DNA of 64,000 bases from Anaerotignum faecicola (GTDB taxonomy: Bacteria; Bacillota; Clostridia; Lachnospirales; Anaerotignaceae): positions 124,001 through 188,000 of the forward strand of contig JANFXS010000004.1 in NCBI GenBank assembly GCA_024460105.1, given 5' to 3'. Both the position numbers and the translations under genes were made by a program. The notes beneath the pieces were generated by a model. That model had not been told where the DNA came from, made no database searches, and saw only the letters and a list, made by a program, of their open reading frames with translations. Positions 34,387 through 42,573 of this stretch are shown here, piece by piece (within the stretch, counting starts at the first letter, position 1; every line of letters starts with the position of its first letter).

Positions 34387-34423
34387 GAACACGTTAAAAT
34401 TAATATCGGAAGGAATGGAAAAC

Positions 34424-34642
34424 ATGATTAGGCTGACAAAACTTAATAACGACCAGTTTGTTTTAAACTCGAACCAGATTGAATGTATCGAGATTATTCC
34501 GGAATCGAAGGTTATTATGGCAAACAAGGATTTTTTTATTGTTAAAGAAAGCGTTGACGAAATTATAGAAAAAATCATCGCTTATAATGCGAAGATACAC
34601 AATTACTATAAAAATATTACTGTTGTTGATAATAAAGAGTAA
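34424..34642 (+). CDS. flbD: Flagellar protein FlbD
   Basis: The 72-residue protein fits the small FlbD family between flgE and motA: MIRLTKLNNDQFVLNSNQIE at the start and VKESVDEIIEKIIAYN near the end. The function is poorly understood; in several Firmicutes and spirochaetes it is part of the motility operon. I choose the ATG at 34424, as the family starts with MIxLTxLN, with GGAAGG about ten bases upstream. Confidence 0.85.
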   Translation: MIRLTKLNNDQFVLNSNQIECIEIIPESKVIMANKDFFIVKESVDEIIEKIIAYNAKIHNYYKNITVVDNKE

Positions 34643-34663
34643 ATAATGTAGAGGGCTTGGATT

Positions 34664-35509
34664 ATGGATTTAACAACGATTATTGGTATTATACTTGGCG
34701 GGATATTAATTACATTCGGTATAGTTTTCGATATGGAGGCGGGCGTAGATTTTGCCAAAATGATAAACTTCCTTGACGTGCCGAGTGTGCTTATAGTTGT
34801 GGGCGGAACGCTTGCGGCCGTTGTGGCAAGTTACCCCGCGAGCATGCTTAAACAGATACCGAAACATATGAAAATTATTTTGGACGATAAAAAATTCAAA
34901 CCTATGGAGTACATAGATCTTCTTGTTGAATTTTCGCAGATAGCAAGAAAAAACGGCCTTCTGGCCCTTGAGGAAAAGGCTAACCAGCAGACTGATCCGT
35001 TCTTAAAGCAAAGCATTATGCTCATAGTCGACGCAACGGATCCGGAGAAAGTAAAATCAATACTTGCAAACGATTTGGATTACCTTGCCGACAGGCATGC
35101 CGAAGGAGTGGGAATGTATGAAAAGGCGTCGGCATACGCCCCGGCTTTCGGTATGATCGGTACGCTTATAGGCCTTGTAAACATGCTTAAGGGCATGAGC
35201 CTTGATTCGGGCACGGGAACAAGCAGTCTCGGCGCTGATATGTCCGTAGCCCTTATTACGACATTTTACGGCTGCGTCATGGCAAACCTTATATTTATGC
35301 CGATTGCGAAAAAATTGAGCGTAAGAAACGACGAGGAATATCTCTGCAAGCAAATCATAATAGAGGGCGTACTGTCAATACAATCCGGGGAAAATCCGAA
35401 ATTTATGAAGGAAAAACTTATTTCCTACCTTGAACAGCGCCAGCGCGACGCCGCAAACGGGGAAGGCACGCCTGGAAAAGTTAAAAAAGGCAGGAAAGAT
35501 AAGGAATAA
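34664..35509 (+). CDS. motA: Flagellar stator protein MotA
   Basis: The 281-residue membrane protein has four membrane segments (near 1-22, 33-52, 150-175, 190-215), with MotA motifs YEKASAYAPAFGMIGTLIGL and the charged cytoplasmic loop. It forms the ion channel with MotB and turns the rotor by contacting FliG. Whether the ion is proton or sodium cannot be decided here. The order flbD-motA-motB-fliM is normal. Confidence 0.96.
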   Translation: MDLTTIIGIILGGILITFGIVFDMEAGVDFAKMINFLDVPSVLIVVGGTLAAVVASYPASMLKQIPKHMKIILDDKKFKPMEYIDLLVEFSQIARKNGLLALEEKANQQTDPFLKQSIMLIVDATDPEKVKSILANDLDYLADRHAEGVGMYEKASAYAPAFGMIGTLIGLVNMLKGMSLDSGTGTSSLGADMSVALITTFYGCVMANLIFMPIAKKLSVRNDEEYLCKQIIIEGVLSIQSGENPKFMKEKLISYLEQRQRDAANGEGTPGKVKKGRKDKE

Positions 35510-35555
35510 TAAGGCGGCAGTTTTAAAACCTATAAATAAAATGGGATGTGTTTAG

Positions 35556-36344
35556 ATGGCGGGCAAGAAGAAAAAGGATAGTGGCGGCGGCGCGAAATGG
35601 CAGGATACATACGGCGACATGGTAACGCTTTTGCTTTGCTTTTTTGTGCTGCTTTATTCAATGAGTACATTAAGCACCGAAAAGTGGGAAATACTGGTGA
35701 GGAGTTTCAACCCCGATGCAGAGGAGCTTTCCCAGATAGTGACGGGAGAGGAACAGAATAGTATGCAGAATGCGGTTGACGGATCGGTTGAGCCGCCGGA
35801 GGCAATGAATGATTTCGACCAGCTTTATTACCAGCTTTCGGAATATATTAAGCAAAACAACATGGAATCAAGCGTAGAGCTTTCAAAGGGCGACGGCTTT
35901 ACATTTATAACATTCAGGGACAACGTATTTTTTGACGGCGACAGCTACATATTAAAGGATGAAGGCAAAGCCGTGCTTGATGAATTTTCAAACGCAATCG
36001 CACAAGCCGGCGACTCCATTGAAGAAATACAGATTTTAGGCCATACTTCGCAGGCAAGCCCTACGGAGCCTAACGAACCTATAAGCGACAGGTTCCTTGC
36101 TTCAAACAGGGCGACAACGGTACTGCTTTATATACAGGAAAAAAATATAATAGACCCGGCAAAGCTTGTATCAAGCGGCTTTGGCCAATTCAGGCCGATA
36201 AGCCCTTTTGATACCAGGGAATCGAGGGCAAAAAACAGGCGCGTTGAAATACTTATTACAAAAACAGACAGCGTAGTAAGAACGCTTGAACAGTATTATG
36301 AAGAAGCCCATATGGTGGATGAAAGTTTAGTTCAAAACGAATAA
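35556..36344 (+). CDS. motB: Flagellar stator protein MotB
   Basis: The 262-residue protein has a single membrane helix near residues 23-45 that includes the ion-binding Asp (WQDTYGDMVTLLLCFFVLLYSMS), a plug region and a C-terminal OmpA-like peptidoglycan-binding domain (about 120-235, with ILGHTSQASP and SSGFGQFRP, then NRRVEI). It anchors the MotA ring to the cell wall. Confidence 0.96.
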   Translation: MAGKKKKDSGGGAKWQDTYGDMVTLLLCFFVLLYSMSTLSTEKWEILVRSFNPDAEELSQIVTGEEQNSMQNAVDGSVEPPEAMNDFDQLYYQLSEYIKQNNMESSVELSKGDGFTFITFRDNVFFDGDSYILKDEGKAVLDEFSNAIAQAGDSIEEIQILGHTSQASPTEPNEPISDRFLASNRATTVLLYIQEKNIIDPAKLVSSGFGQFRPISPFDTRESRAKNRRVEILITKTDSVVRTLEQYYEEAHMVDESLVQNE

Positions 36345-36371
36345 TTTCTGAAAGGAGGGAACTGCGGACAC

Positions 36372-37352
36372 ATGCCAGAGGTATTATCGCAAAGTCAGAT
36401 TGACGCATTAATAAGTTCCATGGCAAGCGGCGGGGCCGCTGAAGAAAAAAAGGAAGAAAAGCATTATAAAAAATACGATTTCTACAGCCCTAAAAAATTC
36501 ACAAAAGATAAGCTTAAAATGCTTTTCGGAATATATGAAAATTATGCAAGGCTCTGTTCTTCAAGGATAAACAGCATTGTAAGAGGATCAAGCGCCGTAG
36601 AGGTAGCCGCGGTTGAAGAACAAAGGTATTATGAATTCAGCAACGCATTAAGCGATAACGACGTTATAACTCTTATTAATGTTAAAATGCCGGACGATAC
36701 CGTAAACGGCCCCATTGTGCTCCATACTACAGGGCCGCTTATGCTTTGCATGATAGACAGGATGATCGGCGGCACAGGCGAGGAAATCGAGGAGGATATT
36801 TCAAATTCATACGTTTATACAGATATAGAAATAGCCCTTTACAACAATATAGTTAAATACCTTGTTTCGATTATGGCTGACGGTTGGATGAATTATCTTG
36901 ACCTAAAGTTTGAACTTGAAAAAGTTGAAACAAACCCCAGCATGATGCAGAAAATAGGCAGGGATGAAACGATTGTTATTATTGTTCTTGACGTTGAAAT
37001 CGGCTCGGTTAAAGGCAAGATAAATATCTGTCTTCCGGGCAACTTCCTTGCGGGAGTATTTAAGATATTTGACGACAACCCCGAACGTGCGGAACGCGAC
37101 GAGGATTCAAGCGCTGAAATATTTGAAAATATTAAAGGGACCGCAATGGAGATCAAAGCGGAGCTTGGAAACTCTGTCCTTATGCTTAAGGACGTATACG
37201 GCCTTCAGGTGGGGGACGTTATCAATTTGAACAAGCCTAAGGATTCGGACGTTTTCCTTTACATTGAAGGGGAACCGTGGTTTAAAGGCGAACTCGGAAA
37301 GAGCAATAAAAACATGGCTGTTAAGATTAACGAAATTTGTGAGAAAATATAG
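36372..37352 (+). CDS. fliM: Flagellar motor switch protein FliM
   Basis: The 326-residue protein has the N-terminal CheY-P binding motif (VLSQSQIDALISSM, residues 4-17), a CheC-like middle domain (with GGTGEEIE) and a C-terminal SpoA domain (ELGNSVLMLKDVYGLQVGDVI). It forms the C-ring wall with FliG and FliY. AAAGGAGG lies 13 bases upstream of the ATG, slightly long. Confidence 0.96.
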   Translation: MPEVLSQSQIDALISSMASGGAAEEKKEEKHYKKYDFYSPKKFTKDKLKMLFGIYENYARLCSSRINSIVRGSSAVEVAAVEEQRYYEFSNALSDNDVITLINVKMPDDTVNGPIVLHTTGPLMLCMIDRMIGGTGEEIEEDISNSYVYTDIEIALYNNIVKYLVSIMADGWMNYLDLKFELEKVETNPSMMQKIGRDETIVIIVLDVEIGSVKGKINICLPGNFLAGVFKIFDDNPERAERDEDSSAEIFENIKGTAMEIKAELGNSVLMLKDVYGLQVGDVINLNKPKDSDVFLYIEGEPWFKGELGKSNKNMAVKINEICEKI

Positions 37353-37380
37353 TTCCATCAAAAGGGGAGAATAGGAAAAG

Positions 37381-38907
37381 ATGAGTTCTAAAATTTTTAG
37401 CCCAATCGAACTCGATGCGATAGGCGAAATACTCAACATAAGTTTAGGCGCCTCGGCTACCGCTATATCCACTATGCTTACCAAAAGGGTCGATATAACA
37501 ACGCCGCATGTGGAGGTTGTCGATTTTGACGAGTTTGATTATACGGAAATGGACCCGGCTATCGGAGTTGAAATAACATATGTATCAGGCTTAAGCGGCA
37601 GCAACATAATGCTTTTAAAACGCCACGACGTTAAAGTTATAGTTGAGCTTTTGATGGGCGTAGAAATGTCGGATGAAGAATTCGAGCTTAACGAGATGAA
37701 TATGAGTGCCGTATGCGAGGTTATGAACCAGATGATGGGGGCGTCGTCAACGGCGCTGTCGGAATTTTTGGGCGAGGTAGTAAATATTTCAACTCCTGTT
37801 TCTTATGAGATAGAGGATATTAAAGCTTTCAAAGAGAAATGCTTTAACGGCGAAGAACAAATGGTGGTTATCAATTTTAACCTTAAAATTGACGAACTTA
37901 TTGAAAGCCGTTTTATGAACCTTATGCCGACTAAGCTTGCTAAAAAGCTTGTTTCCGCGTTTGGCTTAGGGGATTATATAGAGGAGGAAAAAGCGGCGGA
38001 ACCGGACCCGGCTCCACTGCCTTTGGAAGAACCTTCTAATAAAATGATGTCGCAGGAAGAGATAGAGGCTCTTATAAGCGGCGGGGCGCCAAAAGAAGAA
38101 GCCCCGGCGGGAGAACCTTCCAATAAAATGATGTCGCAGGAAGAAATAGAGGCTCTTATAAGCGGCGGGGCGCCAAAAGAAGAAGCCCCGGCAGGAGAAC
38201 CTTCCAATAAAATGATGTCGCAGGAAGAGATAGAGGCTCTTATAAGCGGCGGGGCGCCAAAAGAAGAAGCCCCGGCAGAAGAACCTTCCGGCAAAATGAT
38301 GTCGCAGGAAGAGATAGAGGCTCTTATAAGCGGCGGGGCGGCGAAGGAAGAAGCGCAGACGGAAAAGACATCTGCCGCCAAAGCGCAGGATGCGCCGCCG
38401 CAGGCAGCCCAGCAGATGCCGCCGTATCCTCCGTATCCGCCTTATCCTACGGCTATGCAGGTTCCCGAAGGGTATCCGCAGGCGCCTCCGGGATACCCGC
38501 CTATGTACGGATACGGCTATTATCCGCCGTACGGATATCCGCCTGTACCTCCTCAGCAGCAGGAAAAAGCTCCTAAGGAGGAGCCGAAAATGATTAACGC
38601 CCGCCCTGTTGAAACACAGCAGTTTGGGGCGGCGGAAACCATAGGCGAAGAACAGGCGGAAAACCTTGAACTGATTATGGATGTCCCGCTTGAAATCTCC
38701 GTTGAAATAGGCCGAACTAAAAAGCCTATTAAGGAAATATTGGAGCTTGCAAGCGGATCGCTGGTTGTGCTCGACAAGCTTGCCGGGGAACAGGTTGATA
38801 TATATGCCAACGGCCAGTGCATTGCAAAAGGCGACGTAGTAGTGGTTGACGACAATTTCGGTGTTAGGATAACGGAAATAATCAAAAATGAAGTTGAAAA
38901 GAATTAA
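37381..38907 (+). CDS. fliY: Flagellar switch phosphatase FliY with four tandem CheY-binding motifs
   Basis: The 508-residue protein has an N-terminal CheC-like phosphatase domain (about 5-200; ELDAIGEILNISLG and AVCEVMNQMMG carry the paired E-x2-N motifs) and a C-terminal FliN/SpoA domain (about 425-500, DVPLEISVEIGRTKKPIKEI). Between them, residues 217-328 are four 28-residue repeats each with SQEEIEALISGG, the motif that in FliM binds phospho-CheY. A Pro/Tyr-rich segment follows (about 345-400). The family normally has one such motif at its N terminus; here it is moved and multiplied. FliY is longer than in related species by this linker. Confidence 0.93.
   Translation: MSSKIFSPIELDAIGEILNISLGASATAISTMLTKRVDITTPHVEVVDFDEFDYTEMDPAIGVEITYVSGLSGSNIMLLKRHDVKVIVELLMGVEMSDEEFELNEMNMSAVCEVMNQMMGASSTALSEFLGEVVNISTPVSYEIEDIKAFKEKCFNGEEQMVVINFNLKIDELIESRFMNLMPTKLAKKLVSAFGLGDYIEEEKAAEPDPAPLPLEEPSNKMMSQEEIEALISGGAPKEEAPAGEPSNKMMSQEEIEALISGGAPKEEAPAGEPSNKMMSQEEIEALISGGAPKEEAPAEEPSGKMMSQEEIEALISGGAAKEEAQTEKTSAAKAQDAPPQAAQQMPPYPPYPPYPTAMQVPEGYPQAPPGYPPMYGYGYYPPYGYPPVPPQQQEKAPKEEPKMINARPVETQQFGAAETIGEEQAENLELIMDVPLEISVEIGRTKKPIKEILELASGSLVVLDKLAGEQVDIYANGQCIAKGDVVVVDDNFGVRITEIIKNEVEKN
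38029..38364 (+). repeat. Four 84-bp tandem repeats in fliY
   Basis: Units begin at 38029, 38113, 38197 and 38281 with an exact 84-base period; each starts GAACCTTC and encodes the EPSNKMMSQEEIEALISGGA unit. Copies 2 and 3 are almost identical, copy 4 diverges at its end (SGK, GAAKEE), suggesting recent amplification within the protein while the frame and motif are preserved. Confidence 0.95.
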
Positions 38908-38968
38908 TTTTTAGTATCTGTTTTAATTAAAATATAATATTAAAGATTGAAAGGAAAGGTACAACAAT

Positions 38969-39328
38969 ATGGCAAAAATATTATTAGTGGACGACGCGGC
39001 TTTTATGAGGATGATGGAGAAGGACACCCTTACGAAAAACGGCTACACAGATATTTACGAGGCTTGCGACGGCGCCGAAGCCGTGGAAAAATACGACGAG
39101 CTGAAACCGGATCTTGTTATAATGGATATAACAATGCCGAATATGGACGGCCTTGAAGCTTTAAAAACAATAAGGGGCAAAGACGCCAATGCCACGATAG
39201 TTATGTGCTCGGCAATGGGTCAGGAAGCTATGGTTATCGACGCTCTTAAATCCGGGGCTAAGGACTTTATTGTTAAGCCTTTTAAGCCTGACAGGCTCTT
39301 AAAAACAGTTACCACCCTGCTTGGCTGA
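38969..39328 (+). CDS. cheY: Chemotaxis response regulator CheY
   Basis: The 119-residue single-domain receiver has the acidic pair (ILLVDDAAF), the phosphoacceptor Asp in DLVIMDITMPNMDG and the Lys in KDFIVKPF. It would be phosphorylated by CheA and act on FliM and FliY. Its gene lies straight after fliY. GAAAGG precedes the ATG. Confidence 0.95.
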   Translation: MAKILLVDDAAFMRMMEKDTLTKNGYTDIYEACDGAEAVEKYDELKPDLVIMDITMPNMDGLEALKTIRGKDANATIVMCSAMGQEAMVIDALKSGAKDFIVKPFKPDRLLKTVTTLLG

Positions 39329-39347
39329 TTTTACATAAATAAGGGAT

Positions 39348-39713
39348 GTGGTTAAAATACTAGGAGATATAATAACAGTGGCCGGAACCCTTTTTACGGT
39401 GGCCGCGATACTTTATTTAAGCTATATAGTGTCAAAGCGCGTCGGAAAAGGAATGGCGGCCGTCCACAATTCCCGGCATATGAAAATTATCGACAGGATG
39501 TTTGTGGGACAAGACAGGAGCCTTCTTATAGTCCAAATCGGCGGGAGGTACTGCCTTGTCGGCGTTTCGGCGGCGGGGATACAGTTTCTGGGCGACCTTG
39601 AGGAAAGCGACATTACGGAATTAACGCCGGATATGCCGCCGCCGGATAATTTTCCCGCTTTTTCGGATATTTTTTCAGGCAAGCTTTTTAATGCTAAAAG
39701 AAATAAAAAGTAA
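39348..39713 (+). CDS. fliO: Flagellar biosynthesis protein FliO
   Basis: The 121-residue protein has one N-terminal membrane helix (residues about 8-29, ITVAGTLFTVAAILYLSYIV) and a basic cytoplasmic domain with DRMFVGQDRSLLIVQIGGRYCLVGVS, a FliO/FliZ signature. It helps FliP assemble. The start is uncertain: GTG at 39348 has AAGGG only two bases away, while GTG at 39378 has GGAG at good spacing but would shorten the membrane helix. Confidence 0.85.
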   Translation: MVKILGDIITVAGTLFTVAAILYLSYIVSKRVGKGMAAVHNSRHMKIIDRMFVGQDRSLLIVQIGGRYCLVGVSAAGIQFLGDLEESDITELTPDMPPPDNFPAFSDIFSGKLFNAKRNKK

Positions 39714-39749
39714 TTCTTAAAGCGCCGGAATAATTTGGAGTGTAATTAA

Positions 39750-40409
39750 ATGGGTGAATCGATTGTAAACATAAACGGAAGCAATATCCAAACTTTAGAG
39801 CTGTTTTTTATAATGACAGTGATGATGCTCCTGCCGTCTATTGTGGTGATGATGACGTCATTTACAAGGATTGTGATAGTGCTTTCTTTTACAAGAAACG
39901 CGCTGGGCACGCAGCAGACCCCGCCAAACACAGTGCTTGTAGGCATAGCGCTGTTTTTGACGCTTTTTATAATGTCGCCGACGCTTGAGGCGGTTAACAG
40001 GGACGCGTATATCCCGTATAAAAACGAAGAGATAACTCAGGAAGAAGCGTTGAAACGCGCTTCCGTGCCGATGAAGGAATTTATGCTGGGCGAAACTGAA
40101 ATAAGTTCGCTTAATATGTACCTTGATTTTGCCGGGGAAGAAATGCCCGAGGATGTTAACGAACTTCCTTTAAAAATAGTTATACCGGCTTTTATGACAA
40201 GCGAGCTGAAGCAGGCGTTTATAATGGGGTTTTTGATTTTTATACCGTTTTTGCTTATTGACATAGTCGTTTCCAGCGCGCTTATGTCAATGGGTATGAT
40301 TATGCTTCCGCCGGCGACAATTTCCCTGCCGTTTAAGCTTTTGCTTTTTGTAACGGTTGACGGGTGGGAACTTTTATTTTCAACCCTTGTCAAAGGGTTC
40401 GGCGGTTAA
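39750..40409 (+). CDS. fliP: Flagellar export gate protein FliP
   Basis: The 219-residue protein has four membrane helices and FliP motifs (MTSFTRIVIVLSFTRNALGTQQTPPN, and the late MSMGMIMLPP, SLPFKLLLFV). There is no cleavable N-terminal signal, as in several Firmicutes. It forms the export gate core with FliQ and FliR. Confidence 0.95.
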   Translation: MGESIVNINGSNIQTLELFFIMTVMMLLPSIVVMMTSFTRIVIVLSFTRNALGTQQTPPNTVLVGIALFLTLFIMSPTLEAVNRDAYIPYKNEEITQEEALKRASVPMKEFMLGETEISSLNMYLDFAGEEMPEDVNELPLKIVIPAFMTSELKQAFIMGFLIFIPFLLIDIVVSSALMSMGMIMLPPATISLPFKLLLFVTVDGWELLFSTLVKGFGG

Positions 40410-40427
40410 AGGGAGGAGGCGAAGTCT

Positions 40428-40688
40428 GTGACTAACGCTGAAGTGTTGGATATAATGAGAAGCGCGCTTGTAATGGCCGTTAAGCTGAGCGGGCCTATGC
40501 TTTTGTTAAGCATGGCTGTCGGCGTGCTTATTTCGGTTTTGCAGGCGGCTACGCAAATACATGAGCAGACGCTTACTTTCGTGCCTAAGCTTATCGTTAT
40601 AGGAGTGGTATGCCTTATAACCGGTTCATGGATGCTTACTTCCCTGCAGGAATTCACATTTGATATATTTACAATGATGCTGCGGTAA
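40428..40688 (+). CDS. fliQ: Flagellar export gate protein FliQ
   Basis: The 86-residue protein has two membrane helices (about 12-38 and 55-75) with VLDIMRSALVMAVKLSGPML and VSVLQAATQIHEQTLTFVPK-type family motifs. The GTG start at 40428 follows GGAGGAGG by eight bases. Confidence 0.95.
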   Translation: MTNAEVLDIMRSALVMAVKLSGPMLLLSMAVGVLISVLQAATQIHEQTLTFVPKLIVIGVVCLITGSWMLTSLQEFTFDIFTMMLR

Positions 40689-40712
40689 AACGGGCGTAAG
40701 GAGCTTTATGCT

Positions 40713-41474
40713 ATGCGTGGAATGGAAAATATACTTTTATTTTCGCTTATAGTGATGAGAATAACGGGATTTATCGTATTTAATCCCATTTTGGGCAGGC
40801 GCAACGCCCCGGCTATTGTGAAAATGGGCATTGTAATGGCTTTAAGCATTATAGCCGTTTCATATAACGGGCAGGCTCCCGTGGAAGCGGCAAACGCCTT
40901 GGAATATTCGTTCCTGCTGTTAAAGGAGTTTTTCCTTGGGTTTGTTATCGGCACGGTTGTAAACCTGTTTTTGAATATAATCGTTTTTGCGGGCGAAAGC
41001 ATAGACATGCAGATGGGGCTTTCCATGTCGAAAATATTCGACGCGTCAAGCAACGCCCAGCTTTCGCTGAGCGCCACGTTTTTTAATATTGTTTTTATAC
41101 TTCTCTTTTTTGCCTCAGACGCCCATTTGGCTTTAATACGCATGCTATTAACAAGCGGCGAGGTTGTGCCGTACGGCAGCGTAATTATAACAAGCGGGCT
41201 TTCGTCGGCTGTGCTGACTGTTTTCTGCGACTGCATAGTGCTTGCCGTAAGAATGGCTATGCCCATGCTTGCGGCGGAGATACTTGTTGAAGTCGGCGTG
41301 GGCATACTGATGAAAACGATACCGCAGATTAATGTTTTTGTTGTCAACATACAGGCCAAGATAATATTCGGCCTTATACTTCTTGTATTTTTGTTCACGC
41401 CGATGGCCGGATTTTTGGACGGCGTAATTGAAGATATGTTTAAGGTTTTGCAGGAAATATTGACGCTTATGTAA
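40713..41474 (+). CDS. fliR: Flagellar export gate protein FliR
   Basis: The 253-residue protein has about six membrane helices and FliR motifs (RITGFIVFNPILGRRNAPAI and SMQMGLSMSK-like IDMQMGLSMSKIFD). It completes the FliP-FliQ-FliR gate, and follows fliQ by 24 bases; AAGGAG precedes the ATG. Confidence 0.95.
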   Translation: MRGMENILLFSLIVMRITGFIVFNPILGRRNAPAIVKMGIVMALSIIAVSYNGQAPVEAANALEYSFLLLKEFFLGFVIGTVVNLFLNIIVFAGESIDMQMGLSMSKIFDASSNAQLSLSATFFNIVFILLFFASDAHLALIRMLLTSGEVVPYGSVIITSGLSSAVLTVFCDCIVLAVRMAMPMLAAEILVEVGVGILMKTIPQINVFVVNIQAKIIFGLILLVFLFTPMAGFLDGVIEDMFKVLQEILTLM

Positions 41475-41493
41475 AAAGGGGGGACTTGCGGAA

Positions 41494-42552
41494 ATGGCGG
41501 ACAGCTCCAAGACCGAAAAAGCCACCTCGAAAAAGCGAAGCGACGAACGCAAAAAAGGGAATATATTCCTCAGTAAAGATATTGTTACCCTTGTTTCGCT
41601 GTTGGGTATGTTTTTCAGTTTAAAACTTCTTTTTCCAAATATATATGTTTCCGTAAAATCATATATGGCGGACGGAATTGTACTTGCCGGGGAAACTACG
41701 GAAGTAACAAACGAACTTATAAGGGAAATTACAAATGAATTTATTATTGCTTTTGCAAAAATAGCGGCTCCGCTTTTGTTTATTTCAATACTGCTTGCGG
41801 TTGCCGCCACGGTTTTCCAGACAAAGCCGATATTTATAACGGAAAACCTGAAGCCGAAATTTAATAAACTTAACCCGATAAACGGCATAAAAAACCTTTT
41901 TTCCCTGCGCAGTATAGTTGAAATAATAAAGGGCGTTATAAAAATAACGATACTTATTGCGATACTTTATGATTTTGTAGAAAAACGCCTTATTGAATTT
42001 CCGAAACTTTTATATATGGATCTTATTTCTTCAAGCACATATATATTAAGTTCCATTTTTTCGATGGTTATGACTGTTTCTATAGCCTTTGCGGCCGTTT
42101 CGGTGCTGGATTACTTTTACCAGTGGTGGGAATATGAACGGCAGATAAAAATGTCAAAGGAAGAAATAAAAGAAGAATATAAGCAGATGGAAGGCGATCC
42201 GAAGGTTAAAGGCAAAATTAAGGAAACTCAAAGGAAAATGGCGATGAGCAGGATGATGCAGGCCGTGCCAACGGCCGACGTTGTAGTTAAAAACCCTACG
42301 CATTTTGCCGTTGCTTTAAAATACGATCCGGATAAGGACAATGCGCCCGTCGTCGTGGCAAAAGGGCAGGACGAGCTTGCGCTGCGTATTATCCGCATAG
42401 CTGAAGAAAACAAAGTTTATGTAATCGAAAATAAACCCCTTGCCAGGGCGCTTTATGCCCAGGCGGACGTAAATGCGGAAATACCGCCGGATTATTACGG
42501 CGCTATAGCGGAACTGCTTGTTTACGTTTACAGGATTAAGAATAAATTATAA
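41494..42552 (+). CDS. flhB: Flagellar export switch protein FlhB
   Basis: The 352-residue protein has a basic N terminus (KTEKATSKKRSDERKKGN), four membrane helices and a cytoplasmic domain with the autocleavage motif NPTH (residues 267-270), which enables the switch from hook to filament export. The two candidate ribosome sites, GGGGGG and GGAAATGG, precede an ATG. It follows fliR by 19 bases. Confidence 0.97.
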   Translation: MADSSKTEKATSKKRSDERKKGNIFLSKDIVTLVSLLGMFFSLKLLFPNIYVSVKSYMADGIVLAGETTEVTNELIREITNEFIIAFAKIAAPLLFISILLAVAATVFQTKPIFITENLKPKFNKLNPINGIKNLFSLRSIVEIIKGVIKITILIAILYDFVEKRLIEFPKLLYMDLISSSTYILSSIFSMVMTVSIAFAAVSVLDYFYQWWEYERQIKMSKEEIKEEYKQMEGDPKVKGKIKETQRKMAMSRMMQAVPTADVVVKNPTHFAVALKYDPDKDNAPVVVAKGQDELALRIIRIAEENKVYVIENKPLARALYAQADVNAEIPPDYYGAIAELLVYVYRIKNKL

Positions 42553-42573
42553 CGCAAAATTGGAGAAATAGGA

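Noticed and set aside
38029-38364. Regular repeats considered as a CRISPR array
   Set aside because: The repeats are contiguous, in frame and coding within fliY, without spacers.
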